Shown here: positions 1 through 7,638 of the stretch, one piece after another
How the letters are laid out: each line of letters begins with the position of its first letter
How positions within the stretch are numbered: the first letter of the stretch is position 1
Assembly: GCA_020636025.1 (NCBI GenBank)
Contig: JACJYQ010000004.1
Coordinates: 434,001-498,000, forward strand
Reading direction: 5' to 3'
Origin: Lewinellaceae bacterium
Lineage (GTDB): Bacteria; Bacteroidota; Bacteroidia; Chitinophagales; Saprospiraceae
DNA: 64,000 nt
The notes under the pieces: generated by a model
What the model was told of the DNA's origin: nothing
Database searches by the model: none
Seen by the model: only the letters and a program-made list of their open reading frames with translations
Program-made: the position numbers and the translations under genes

Positions 1-1146
1 ATCCTGGCTGTTTTTTATGGCAATAGAATCAAAGGAAACAGTTCCGCCTTTGATGATGGCCAACAAACTGTCAGAACGGGTTTTGCTGGCTGGATTCTGA
101 GGATCTCTGATCAGGATATGACGAGCTTTTACAGAGTCTGGAAGTGCTTTGCGATCAAGAACCTTGGCAATTTTCCATTCATCCTGATCAAGGTAAGGTC
201 CAACAACGCTACCAACAGATTTGCTGAGCAAGCTGTCAGCAACTACTGGAGACAATTGGGCCTTGGTGCGATATTCGCGCTCCATCGTTCCGTTATTGGA
301 AATAATGAAGGATGAATCACTTTTCGTGTCTTTAAAGCCTTGGACCAATTTAGCCACCTGCTCGCGGGAAGCAGCTGTATCTGCACTTGTTGGAATAACC
401 ACAAATTCTGTGTAGGCAATAATGCGTGATTCCTCGGTTTGATCGTATAGGTGTGGGTTTTTACTGAGAAATGCCTCGTAATCAGCATCTGTAACAGGAG
501 CTTCTCCTTCTTTCACACGGTCGAATGGAATGGCCACGTATTGGAAATCAAGACGCTGGTTGCTTTCTTTGAAAACCATTTCTGCCTGCCATGCCGGTGT
601 GTACACACTCTTGCTGGCCATGGCAACGATCTTATCTTCCAGACGCTTTTTGATAACCTCTTTTTCCTGAACAGCCCAATATGCGCGGTTGGTTGGATCA
701 TTGAATTTTCCATCTTCAATACCGGCTTTTACACTGGCCAGCATCTGCATGTTCGGACGACCGTCATTGCCTTTGAAGCGCTCAGCAATTACAGGGCTGA
801 TATTTGTACCAAACTGCAGATCCATCAACTCGTCTTTGCAAACACCAAGACCAATGGCTTCAGCTTCTTTAGTGACAACCGCTTCCTGAACAAAGTAATC
901 CCAAACCTGCAATCTGATCTGGTAAGGATTCTGAGCTGCATTCTGCGAATAAATCAGCTGCTGATAATTTTCAAATTCATTGCGTTTGATCTCACGACCA
1001 CCAACTGTTCCCAGGTTATTGACATCTGCCGCGCTGTAACGCTGACTATTTGAAATAATGTCCATCAAAATGAAGCCACCCAGTGCCAACACCATCGTAA
1101 CTATAAGGATCCACCCGTTTTTACGAATCGTTCCGATTAATGCCAT
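1..1146 (-). CDS. Peptidyl-prolyl isomerase, SurA/PpiD type (3' end missing)
   Basis: Reads from an ATG at 1146 down to the window edge without a stop, giving 382 codons of a longer protein. The N-terminus starts MALIGTIRKNG followed by a single membrane segment at about residues 12-28, so the rest should lie in the periplasm, anchored in the inner membrane. After it comes a long helical SurA_N-like region. The last part contains KARHILIR, the usual opening of a parvulin (PpiC-type rotamase) domain, cut off by the window edge. Family members of about 700 residues are common in Bacteroidota and assist folding of outer-membrane and secreted proteins. A TACCTTTG promoter element lies upstream. 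The family call is firm; the substrate is unknown. Confidence 0.85.
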   Translation of the reverse strand, partial: MALIGTIRKNGWILIVTMVLALGGFILMDIISNSQRYSAADVNNLGTVGGREIKRNEFENYQQLIYSQNAAQNPYQIRLQVWDYFVQEAVVTKEAEAIGLGVCKDELMDLQFGTNISPVIAERFKGNDGRPNMQMLASVKAGIEDGKFNDPTNRAYWAVQEKEVIKKRLEDKIVAMASKSVYTPAWQAEMVFKESNQRLDFQYVAIPFDRVKEGEAPVTDADYEAFLSKNPHLYDQTEESRIIAYTEFVVIPTSADTAASREQVAKLVQGFKDTKSDSSFIISNNGTMEREYRTKAQLSPVVADSLLSKSVGSVVGPYLDQDEWKIAKVLDRKALPDSVKARHILIRDPQNPASKTRSDSLLAIIKGGTVSFDSIAIKNSQD

Positions 1147-1213
1147 ATTACTTAATTATTTGAATATCAAAGTTTTAAATTCAAAACCCTGCCATTTTCG
1201 CAGGAAGCGGACG

Positions 1214-1221
1214 CAAAGGTA
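1214..1221 (-). promoter_or_regulatory. Bacteroidota-type -7 element upstream of the isomerase gene
   Basis: On the minus strand this reads TACCTTTG, matching the TAnnTTTG consensus of Bacteroidota promoters, 68 bp before the ATG at 1146. A clean TTTG -33 box at 19-21 bp is not visible; the nearest is only 13 bp away. The rest of the 224-bp gap (1147-1370) shows no gene. Confidence 0.45.
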
Positions 1222-1370
1222 ATTCGATGAATGACAAAAAATAGAAAAAAATTTGTCTGGTTTTTATACAAGTTGAAATTATTGCGGCTCTTTTCGGGTA
1301 TATATTCAGTCAAAGCCCTATTATTGAACCTTGTCAAAAGTCAAATATTTCAAACTCTAAAGCATTTGGT

Positions 1371-2393
1371 ATGGCAATTCGAATATTAGGCAGCTTGTTA
1401 TTTCTTCTCATGTTAGGCTGTGCGCAACCGGAAAACAATTACAACACCAGCTATTTCACAAACACAGACACCGGAGTTCAAACAGGCGGTGTGAAAGTTA
1501 TCGAGATCCAGACGCCCATAGGTCCGTTCAAGGTGTGGACAAAAAGAGTGGGCAATAATCCCCGCATCAAATTGCTTTTGTTGCATGGTGGGCCGGCCTG
1601 TACACACGAATATTTTGAATGTATGGACAGCTTTTTACCACAAGAAGGGATTGAATATTTTTACTACGATCAGCTTGGGTCATTTTATTCAGATCAGCCG
1701 AAAGACAGCAGTTTATGGACAACCGAGCGATTTGTAGAAGAAGTAGAGCAGGTACGCAAGGCGCTTGGGCTAAACAAAGACAATTTTTACCTGCTTGGCC
1801 ATTCCTGGGGAGGCATCCTGGCTGCTGAGTATGCTCTCAAATATCAGGAAAATCTCAAAGGCCTGATCATCAGCAATATGGTGATGAGCATTCCCGAGTA
1901 CAATAAATACGCCTACACTGTGCTAGCCGACCAGTTACCACCCGGTGTTTTCGACAGCATCAGGGCCATTGAAGCTGCAGGCGACTATTCAAATCCGCGA
2001 TATATGGAACTTTTGATGCCTCATCACTATGCCAAACACATATGCCGCATTCCTGTACAAAACTGGCCCGACCCGATGAAGCGCGGGCTTGATCATGTAA
2101 ACTCGGACATATATGTTATGATGCAAGGACCAAGTGAGTTTGGCGCTTCGGGCAGGCTCCTGCATTGGGATAGAAAAGCTGATATGCCTGCAATCAAAGT
2201 ACCCACCTTAAGCATTGGCGCCACACACGACACCATGGATCCGGCGGAAATGGAATGGATTGCCAATACTGTCCAGCATGGACGCTTTCTGCTTTGTCCA
2301 AATGGCAGCCATATGTGTATGTGGGATGATCAGCAGGTGTATATGAAAGGCCTGATCGACTTTATGAAAGATGTTGATACCGGAAAACTTTGA
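1371..2393 (+). CDS. Alpha/beta-hydrolase lipoprotein, proline iminopeptidase-like (S33)
   Basis: 340 aa. The N-terminus is a lipoprotein signal with the lipobox LMLGC (Cys about 17), so it should be membrane anchored. The hydrolase core has HGGP at residues 72-75 (oxyanion-hole region of the S33 family), the nucleophile elbow GHSWGG at 143-148 with Ser145, a likely acid in GATHDTMD (about Asp287) and the catalytic His in NGSH (about His314). These match proline iminopeptidase-like enzymes, which release N-terminal proline from peptides. Related alpha/beta hydrolases share the same elbow, so the substrate is inferred. It stands alone; the following lipoprotein gene is 59 bp downstream on the same strand. 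Confidence 0.85.
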   Translation: MAIRILGSLLFLLMLGCAQPENNYNTSYFTNTDTGVQTGGVKVIEIQTPIGPFKVWTKRVGNNPRIKLLLLHGGPACTHEYFECMDSFLPQEGIEYFYYDQLGSFYSDQPKDSSLWTTERFVEEVEQVRKALGLNKDNFYLLGHSWGGILAAEYALKYQENLKGLIISNMVMSIPEYNKYAYTVLADQLPPGVFDSIRAIEAAGDYSNPRYMELLMPHHYAKHICRIPVQNWPDPMKRGLDHVNSDIYVMMQGPSEFGASGRLLHWDRKADMPAIKVPTLSIGATHDTMDPAEMEWIANTVQHGRFLLCPNGSHMCMWDDQQVYMKGLIDFMKDVDTGKL

Positions 2394-2452
2394 ATACAAA
2401 ACAACCAACCCGCGGGGTGTGATATCGCGTCTATCCCCAAAAAACTACTCCT

Positions 2453-3151
2453 ATGAAACATCTATTACTATTTTGTGGATTTACCATATTCGCGTTGATC
2501 TCATGTAAAAAAGACTGTGTCAATACCCCTCAAGGATATTCAAGTGATCCAATTCGTTTCGATTCTCTGAAAGTAGGTCAGAAAAGCAGGTACGTCGGTC
2601 TTACTGGAGAAGCATATATCAACGATAGTCACGATATCTTTTCATACCAGGAAGATACCCTCACATTGGAAATCACCGCCGAGGATGTGAAAGGGTTTCT
2701 CGTAACAGAGTCGCTCGTTTATGCTGCAGATCCTTCTGTTTGGATCAAAAATGGCAAAGACTTGATTTATCAATATTATCTCAATGTGATTAACGACACC
2801 CTTCGAATAATACCTGCAAGTGACATTTATGTAAAATCCAGGATGTTTCAATATAACATAACAAAACAAGGGCTGCCCCTGAGAAATGTTTCCAGCCTCC
2901 TCCTCAACATTACAGGTTGGAAAACATCAGCTCCATATTGTGAATGTCGCCGTTTTGCTTTGGCATCGAACTACAACTTGTTTGGAATGGAATATCCAAA
3001 TCTGAATGTACTCATTGAAAACTCAGCCATGGCATTAGACGGCAACGGAGAAACCTATGCCTATTCAGCAGAATATGGCATTGTCAAAGCCTCAACCTAC
3101 AGCTGGTGGACACAAGATGGCTATGGCTGGGACCTGCTTACAAAACAATAA
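2453..3151 (+). CDS. Hypothetical lipoprotein
   Basis: 232 aa beginning MKHLLLFCGFTIFALISC, a clear signal peptide with a lipobox ending at Cys18 followed by KKD. The mature part is rich in beta-strand-like segments with several Tyr and Trp and has a paired Cys motif (CEC) about two-thirds along. I recognise no family. It follows the alpha/beta-hydrolase lipoprotein with a 59-bp gap and may be co-transcribed with it. The coding call is firm because of the signal peptide and the long uninterrupted frame; the function is unknown. Confidence 0.75.
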   Translation: MKHLLLFCGFTIFALISCKKDCVNTPQGYSSDPIRFDSLKVGQKSRYVGLTGEAYINDSHDIFSYQEDTLTLEITAEDVKGFLVTESLVYAADPSVWIKNGKDLIYQYYLNVINDTLRIIPASDIYVKSRMFQYNITKQGLPLRNVSSLLLNITGWKTSAPYCECRRFALASNYNLFGMEYPNLNVLIENSAMALDGNGETYAYSAEYGIVKASTYSWWTQDGYGWDLLTKQ

Positions 3152-3192
3152 GCCAAAACATTTGCAAATCATTCAGTAAACAAAATGAACTT

Positions 3193-3219
3193 TTTGCCCC
3201 CAAAATCCATTTACCTTTG
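3193..3219 (+). promoter_or_regulatory. Putative ssrA promoter
   Basis: TTTG at 3193-3196 and TACCTTTG at 3212-3219 resemble the Bacteroidota -33/-7 pair. The 15-bp spacer is shorter than the usual 17-21. Transcription would begin near 3225, about 65 nt before the mature tmRNA 5' end. Confidence 0.4.
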
Positions 3220-3229
3220 CACGAAGAAC

Positions 3230-3288
3230 GATGAGAATTATGAATTATGAGTTATGAGTTAGACACCAATTCATAATTTATAATTCCA
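3230..3288 (+). repeat. AATTATGA heptad-type repeat in the ssrA leader
   Basis: Imperfect copies of the 7-bp unit ATTATGA are followed by the inverse motif (AATTCATAATTTATAATTC). The two halves can pair into an AT-rich hairpin just before the tmRNA 5' end. The same heptad occurs at 28031-28224 and 40589-40656. Confidence 0.6.
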
Positions 3289-3291
3289 CAC

Positions 3292-3691
3292 GGGGCTGCC
3301 TGGTATTGACGGGAAAGTGTAGTCGTTTCGTAAGCATGCCGGGGCATGGTTGGTTATCCCGTAAAAAATAACGACCGAACAACAACTGGCAACAACCAGT
3401 ATGCTATGGCTGCCTAATTTTAGATAATTAGAAAGCTATTGCGCCGCGTGAGGGCTACGCCAAGCGTCCCCCTCTTTTGCCTTGACTCCTGCTACAAAGG
3501 CCGCCGCGCATCAAAAACTTTGCAGGATTGCCCGATGGAATGCCTCTACCAAAGGGTGAAATCTAGAGGATAAGGTGCGGATAGGTGGGTTACTGAACCA
3601 ATCCCGCGCACGAAAACCTAAGCAGTAAATAAGCATGTAGAAGGCGTTGCGGCGCTTTGTCCGGACGCGGGTTCGACTCCCGCCAGCTCCA
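3292..3691 (+). ncRNA. ssrA: Transfer-messenger RNA (tmRNA)
   Basis: The 5' GGGGCTG (3292-3298) pairs with CAGCTCC near the 3' end to form the acceptor stem, and the T-arm sequence GGTTCGACTCCCGCC is at 3670-3684. The tag reading frame runs from about 3364 to a TAA at 3415-3417 and encodes KNNDRTTTGNNQYAMAA, whose YAMAA end is typical of Bacteroidota tags. The 3' CCA is not fully encoded (the genome reads CCACAA), so it would be added after transcription. The RNA rescues stalled ribosomes and marks the unfinished protein for degradation. Its 3' end is the integration target of the adjacent element; the junction leaves the RNA intact. Confidence 0.95.
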
Positions 3692-3697
3692 CAACCT
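3669..3697 (+). repeat. attL: 29-bp repeat of the ssrA 3' end
   Basis: Spans the T-arm 3' half and acceptor stem of tmRNA plus six bases beyond the discriminator. It is identical over 29 bp to 15430-15458; the flanking bases diverge immediately on both sides. This is the expected signature of tyrosine-recombinase insertion into ssrA with restoration of the RNA. Confidence 0.95.
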
Positions 3698-3705
3698 TAT
3701 TTTTT

Positions 3706-3777
3706 GGGTTAGTTTAGTTTAGGGTTCAATTATTGAAAATCAACACTTTACGATTTGAATCAAACCTAAACTAACCC
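3706..3777. repeat. Inverted repeat at the left end of the element
   Basis: GGGTTAGTTTA (3706-3716) is inverted at 3767-3777 (TAAACTAACCC), with about 50 bp between. It lies just inside attL, and further partial copies (AGTTTAGTTT, AAACTAACC) are nearby. It could be a recombinase or accessory-protein binding region. This is inferred from position only. Confidence 0.5.
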
Positions 3778-3807
3778 ATATCAAACTAACCGAGACTAAA
3801 TTTTCTT

Positions 3808-3827
3808 ACACCACCTTTTGCACCACT
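3808..3827 (+). repeat. Left arm-type direct repeat
   Basis: ACACCACCTTTTGCACCACT is repeated in the same orientation at 15361-15380 with 18 of 20 bases identical. It lies 111 bp inside attL; the partner lies 50 bp inside attR. The placement suggests integrase arm sites. The TTTG in this copy doubles as the -33 box of the integrase promoter. Confidence 0.6.
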
Positions 3828-3879
3828 AATCAATTTCTTTACTTTTGTAGTACATCAGTTCTCACCTAACTACAAAAGT
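3817..3879 (+). promoter_or_regulatory. Integrase promoter with a 10-bp dyad
   Basis: TTTG (3817-3820), a 19-bp spacer and TACTTTTG (3840-3847) form a near-ideal Bacteroidota promoter, 38 bp before the integrase ATG. ACTTTTGTAG (3841-3850), overlapping the -7 box, is perfectly inverted at 3870-3879 (CTACAAAAGT). The dyad could be an operator or a hairpin at the 5' end of the message. The -33 box lies inside the left arm-type repeat. Confidence 0.7.
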
Positions 3880-3884
3880 GATCC

Positions 3885-5138
3885 ATGCGAAAACCGCGTT
3901 TCGCTCCCAAGCCCGACCCCCGCTTCCCCCACGTTCAGATTTACCTTCAGTTTACTTATGCACGGGGCAAGTTTCTACGGTACTACACAGGCGTAACCGT
4001 ACCCAAAGAATACTGGAATAAGGAAAAAGAATGTGCTGTTCAGGGTCGCCACTTCATGGAAGCCGGGCAAATCAATATCCATCTGAACAAAATCAAATCG
4101 GAAGCGGAACAGATCGCCGCCCGGAGCTTATACAATAAGACTGAACTAAATAACGGAATCTTTAAGAATGAACTGGATACCTTTTTAGGGAAGCAGGAAA
4201 CAAAGGATGAAACAGTTACCTTTTTCAGGTTCTTTGAATCCTTCATTAAAGAACGTGCAGCCAACCCCAACTACTCTAAAAGCAGCATCAAAGTTTACAA
4301 TACGGCTTACAATCACCTGAAAGGCTATGCAGCCAACGTATTACGTAAGGAAATAACATTTGCCGATTTCAACCATGCCTTTTTCAGTGCGTATTCCAAT
4401 TACCTTTTCAATCTGGATTTTGGCAACAACTACGTTCATAAACTAACAGCCACGCTCACCACCGTATTAAATGAAGCCGACCGCCGCGACATATCGCCCG
4501 ACCTAAAAATAAAAAGTGGATGGTTAGTGGCTTCGCGGGAAGAACCTCCAGCGATTTACTTAACGGAATCTGAGTTAAAACAGCTTTTGCAATTTGACCT
4601 TTCCAAAAACCCACGCCTTGCCCGTGTCCGGGATCTGTTTCTAATTGGCTGTTACACAGGTTTGCGCTTTTCCGATTTCACCAAGATCAAACCCGGCAAT
4701 TTTAGAAAGACCGCAGACGGTAAAGAATACATTGAAATCGTCACCCAAAAGACAGGCATTAAAGTGAGCATCCCTGTCAAATCTGAATTAAAGGAAATAA
4801 TGGCAAGAAATGGGAACCAGGCACCACGCGCTATTTCAAATCAGAAATTCAATATTTACCTGAAAGAATTGGGGGAATTGGTTGGCGTAGATGAACCAAT
4901 TATGCAAACCCGATTTGAAAATGGACAGCGGATTGAACATTCATTCCTTAAATATGAGCTGGTGACCACACATACCGCCCGTCGTTCATTCGCTACCAAT
5001 GCTTATAAAGCAAATGTTCCTGTAAAGTACATCATGGCTGTGACCGGACATAAAACTGAACGGGAGTTTTACAAGTATATCAGGCTTCAGCCAGAAGAAC
5101 ATGCAATGCTTGTTTCTGGAAACCCATTTTTTAATTAA
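3885..5138 (+). CDS. int: Tyrosine recombinase / integrase
   Basis: 417 aa. Residues 1-100 form an arm-binding-like domain (VTVPKEYWN is typical), 110-210 the SAM-like core-binding domain, and 230-410 the catalytic domain. Catalytic residues are visible: Arg261 in CYTGLRFSD, Lys289, His363 and Arg366 in HTARRSF, His389 in TGHK and the Tyr nucleophile in FYKYIR (Tyr398). This is the size and layout of Bacteroidota island and mobilizable-element integrases. Its position next to the ssrA-derived attL says it catalyses integration and excision at ssrA. The start at 3885 follows the promoter and dyad described above. The unknown gene at 5154 starts 15 bp after its stop. Confidence 0.95.
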   Translation: MRKPRFAPKPDPRFPHVQIYLQFTYARGKFLRYYTGVTVPKEYWNKEKECAVQGRHFMEAGQINIHLNKIKSEAEQIAARSLYNKTELNNGIFKNELDTFLGKQETKDETVTFFRFFESFIKERAANPNYSKSSIKVYNTAYNHLKGYAANVLRKEITFADFNHAFFSAYSNYLFNLDFGNNYVHKLTATLTTVLNEADRRDISPDLKIKSGWLVASREEPPAIYLTESELKQLLQFDLSKNPRLARVRDLFLIGCYTGLRFSDFTKIKPGNFRKTADGKEYIEIVTQKTGIKVSIPVKSELKEIMARNGNQAPRAISNQKFNIYLKELGELVGVDEPIMQTRFENGQRIEHSFLKYELVTTHTARRSFATNAYKANVPVKYIMAVTGHKTEREFYKYIRLQPEEHAMLVSGNPFFN

Positions 5139-5153
5139 TTACTTACTCTAATT

Positions 5154-6035
5154 ATGATCTTTGAAGAAAGAAAATACGAAGCTATTGAATATGGCAACCT
5201 AGTTGAAATGCTCCTTAAAAGTGAAACAATAGATGAGGAGCTTTCGTATGCCCGTAGGTATGTCCTACGTCTAAATCCTAAATTGTTCTTTTTGCTTTTT
5301 AAAGCAATCGAAGCAAAAAAAGAACATGAAAAAATAAATGAAAATAGTGAAGAAGGAATAAGTCTAGGAAAGCTAAATGAAAAGCTGAATGAGGTTGAGT
5401 TTAAATTATCCGAGCATACTAATGTTATTCCTGCTGATTTACCAGATTCAATTCTTTTCGACTCTGACTTACTTAAAAATTATTTAGCTGACCATCGCAC
5501 AATAACATTCAAGGCTGAAGATTGGAGAAGTTTTCAGAGATATATTGAGGACAAGCTCAAATCAATTCCAAAATCTTTTGAGTTGGTTTTTTTGAATTGG
5601 TGTAAGGAAATGCTCAACATGAATTATAAAAGACACCTAAAAGGATGCCAGAATCCTACAAGCTGTAAAGAAAACATAGGGTATGATCTAAGAATTAATT
5701 ACATCGAAAGGCTAATTGAAGATGCCTCCCCACAGTTAGAAGACAGCGATTATGAAAGTTCTTTGCACTTCCCTAAAAACTTAACCAATAAAATCCAATG
5801 GTTAGGTAGTCAAAAGGAATTAGCAGAACTTTTTGTTGAATTGAAGAAAAAAGGTTGGATTGAAAAATTTGAGAATAGTACAATTCAGGATTGTTTTACA
5901 AACTCTAACAGTATCCCTCAATATTTGAAACCCGGAACCAATACCAAAACTGGAGAAAATACTTTTGAAAATCTATACACCGGTTATACACCCTTATTTT
6001 ATGGTATAAAAGAAAACCCAAAACGACATAAGTAA
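5154..6035 (+). CDS. Hypothetical protein of the element, possibly RteC-related
   Basis: 293 aa, AT-rich compared with the flanking host genes, starting 15 bp after the integrase stop and so probably co-transcribed. The N-terminal half is helical and charged. A CxxxxxCxxN-like segment (CQNPTSCKEN) sits in the middle. The C-terminal half contains KIQWLGSQKELAELFVELK, similar in style to the C-terminal motif I associate with RteC and related proteins of Bacteroidota mobile elements. That resemblance is from memory and weak, so function is left open. A role in controlling excision or transfer would fit the position. Confidence 0.65.
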   Translation: MIFEERKYEAIEYGNLVEMLLKSETIDEELSYARRYVLRLNPKLFFLLFKAIEAKKEHEKINENSEEGISLGKLNEKLNEVEFKLSEHTNVIPADLPDSILFDSDLLKNYLADHRTITFKAEDWRSFQRYIEDKLKSIPKSFELVFLNWCKEMLNMNYKRHLKGCQNPTSCKENIGYDLRINYIERLIEDASPQLEDSDYESSLHFPKNLTNKIQWLGSQKELAELFVELKKKGWIEKFENSTIQDCFTNSNSIPQYLKPGTNTKTGENTFENLYTGYTPLFYGIKENPKRHK

Positions 6036-6054
6036 TTGATTGTCAATATTTATA

Positions 6055-6078
6055 AATAACGGTAATTCAAACGTTATT
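6055..6078. promoter_or_regulatory. Short dyad upstream of the excisionase-like gene
   Basis: AATAACG (6055-6061) is inverted at 6072-6078 (CGTTATT) with 10 bp between. It lies 53 bp upstream of the ATG at 6131 and could be an operator. Confidence 0.35.
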
Positions 6079-6096
6079 AGAAGTATGAACAACATG

Positions 6097-6137
6097 CTTG
6101 CACTTTCGCAAAAACAAAATTTTCTGCGACATGCAAG
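6097..6137. promoter_or_regulatory. Nested dyad covering the excisionase start codon
   Basis: CTTGCA (6097-6102) pairs with TGCAAG (6132-6137), and inside it TCGCA (6106-6110) pairs with TGCGA (6125-6129), around a 14-base AT-rich loop. The ATG at 6131-6133 falls in the right arm. In DNA it could be an operator for the HTH protein; in RNA it would bury the start codon. Confidence 0.5.
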
Positions 6138-6451
6138 ACATAGTATTAATTTCTATACCGGAATCTTCAATCCGGAATATCGTAGAACAAGCAGTTCGTA
6201 AAGCGATTTCAGAAGCAAATTTGCCAACTGAAAATTTCGATGGTGACCAATTGATCACCCGCAAAGAAGCAGCCTCATTAGTCGGGGTTTGCCTGGCAAC
6301 TTTGGATAACAAGGTTAAAGCCGGGATTCTCATTAAATACACAACCGAAGGAATTGTACGCTTCAAAAAGAAGGAAGTGATAGATGCCTTTTCCAAACCA
6401 ATGTTTCCAAAAAGCAACCGTGCTGCCAAAACGCAGGTAAAAAAAACGTAG
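6131..6451 (+). CDS. Helix-turn-helix excisionase-like protein (AlpA/HTH_17 type)
   Basis: 106 aa from the ATG at 6131 (MQDIVLISIPE). An upstream TTG at 6098 would add 11 residues but lies inside the dyad. Residues 40-85 hold a winged-helix MerR-like DNA-binding domain: LITRKEAASLVGV, then LDNKVKAG and IVRFKKKEVIDAF. This is the common excisionase/AlpA-type layout in Bacteroidota elements, where such proteins bend DNA for excision or switch on Rep genes. The Rep gene follows 3 bp after the stop, so the two are translationally linked. Whether it acts as excisionase or as a transcription factor is not decided by sequence. Confidence 0.8.
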   Translation: MQDIVLISIPESSIRNIVEQAVRKAISEANLPTENFDGDQLITRKEAASLVGVCLATLDNKVKAGILIKYTTEGIVRFKKKEVIDAFSKPMFPKSNRAAKTQVKKT

Positions 6452-6454
6452 GCA

Positions 6455-7516
6455 ATGGATAAGCAAACACCAAAGCCTTTGCAGGAAGCAGTACATACAT
6501 TAGCACAAAACGGGACAACCGATTTTAAGTCGTTCCTACAATTTGAGGAAAAAACAGTTATTGGAAACGGATCGGATTTGTCGGATTTGAAAATGTGGAA
6601 AGGCCGTGCAAAACGCAAAATAATTTCCCAAACTATGAATCTTTCATTGGTTACCGCTGTTGAAAACAAAGGCGAACCGGAACGGAAACAAGGCTATTGG
6701 AATGCCTACCATTGTCAGGAAAGATTGACAAACCACAACGGGCGTATTCATAGCAAATACTGCAAAAACCGATTTTGTCCAATTTGCAGCAGCATCCGAA
6801 AGGCTAAAATCATAAACCAATATTTGCCAGTACTGAAGACCTGGGAAGCACCTTATTTCGTGACTTTAACGGTTCGCTCCGTCCCTGCTAAGAATCTGAA
6901 AAAATGGATTGGAGGTTTCAAAGAGGCGTTCACAAAAATATTGGGGCGGCTCAAAAAAAGACACCAAAGAGGAAAAGGGGTGCGTCCGGTTGGCATACAA
7001 TCCCTGGAATGTAATTTCAATCCTGGAAAGCGCACATACAATCCACACTTCCACCTGATCGTACAAAGTGAAGCGGTTGCTGAGGCGATTATAAAAGAAT
7101 GGCTTTTGTTGTGGACACCAAAGCACGCCATTAAAAAATGTCAGGACAAACAGTCTGTGCGGAATATGGAGGAATGTTTGATCGAAGTTATTAAGTACAG
7201 CACCAAAATATTTACCGATCCTGATGTGATGAAAAAAGGAAAGGTGCCACAAAAAGTGTATGCCGCCGCGCTGGACAATATCTTTCAGGCATTGGAGCCA
7301 CACCGCATTTTCGACCGTTTCGGCTTCAACCTTCCCAAAGTGGAAAAACAATGCAACATCCAGACGGTTCCTGATACGCAATGTGAAGACTTTATTTATG
7401 CCGTGGAGGTGTACGACTGGATCAGTGAAAAAACAGGCGAACGGCTCACAGGGTACGCGCCAACTGCTGAACTACATTGGCTGCTTTCCGATAATATGGA
7501 TACCGATCTGGAATAA
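6455..7516 (+). CDS. rep: HUH-family replication initiation protein (Rep)
   Basis: 353 aa. A zinc-binding-like cluster (CKNRFCPIC, Cys103/108/111) precedes a beta strand YFVTLTV (134-140). The metal-binding HUH motif PHFHLIV is at 197-203 and the presumed nicking tyrosine is Tyr248 in EVIKYSTK. This order matches rolling-circle plasmid Rep proteins. Rep would nick the element's origin and start replication after excision, or alternatively support mobilization. It is coupled to the upstream HTH gene. The origin is not evident; the 122-bp gap after it (7517-7638) has only a promoter element. The length is in the usual range for this family. Confidence 0.85.
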   Translation: MDKQTPKPLQEAVHTLAQNGTTDFKSFLQFEEKTVIGNGSDLSDLKMWKGRAKRKIISQTMNLSLVTAVENKGEPERKQGYWNAYHCQERLTNHNGRIHSKYCKNRFCPICSSIRKAKIINQYLPVLKTWEAPYFVTLTVRSVPAKNLKKWIGGFKEAFTKILGRLKKRHQRGKGVRPVGIQSLECNFNPGKRTYNPHFHLIVQSEAVAEAIIKEWLLLWTPKHAIKKCQDKQSVRNMEECLIEVIKYSTKIFTDPDVMKKGKVPQKVYAAALDNIFQALEPHRIFDRFGFNLPKVEKQCNIQTVPDTQCEDFIYAVEVYDWISEKTGERLTGYAPTAELHWLLSDNMDTDLE

Positions 7517-7595
7517 GGTTCAGGATTTCAAAAGAGGAAAATGGCTTTTGATTGGCTGGTTTAGGTTATGATGCGCTGATAAACATAAAATAAAA

Positions 7596-7603
7596 TACAT
7601 TTG
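7596..7603 (+). promoter_or_regulatory. -7 element of the restriction-modification gene
   Basis: TACATTTG matches TAnnTTTG, 35 bp before the ATG at 7639. No convincing TTTG is visible 19-21 bp upstream, so the strength is uncertain. Confidence 0.45.
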
Positions 7604-7638
7604 TCACCACGCTCACAAACTAATCAGAATGCCAAAGC

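Noticed and set aside
3406..3480. Possible small coding sequence within tmRNA beyond the tag
   Set aside because: The only meaningful frame there is the tag itself, ending at 3417.
6067..6669. Long open frame on the minus strand antisense to the excisionase and rep start
   Set aside because: It lacks any recognisable domain and lies fully opposite two well-supported genes; it is a shadow frame.
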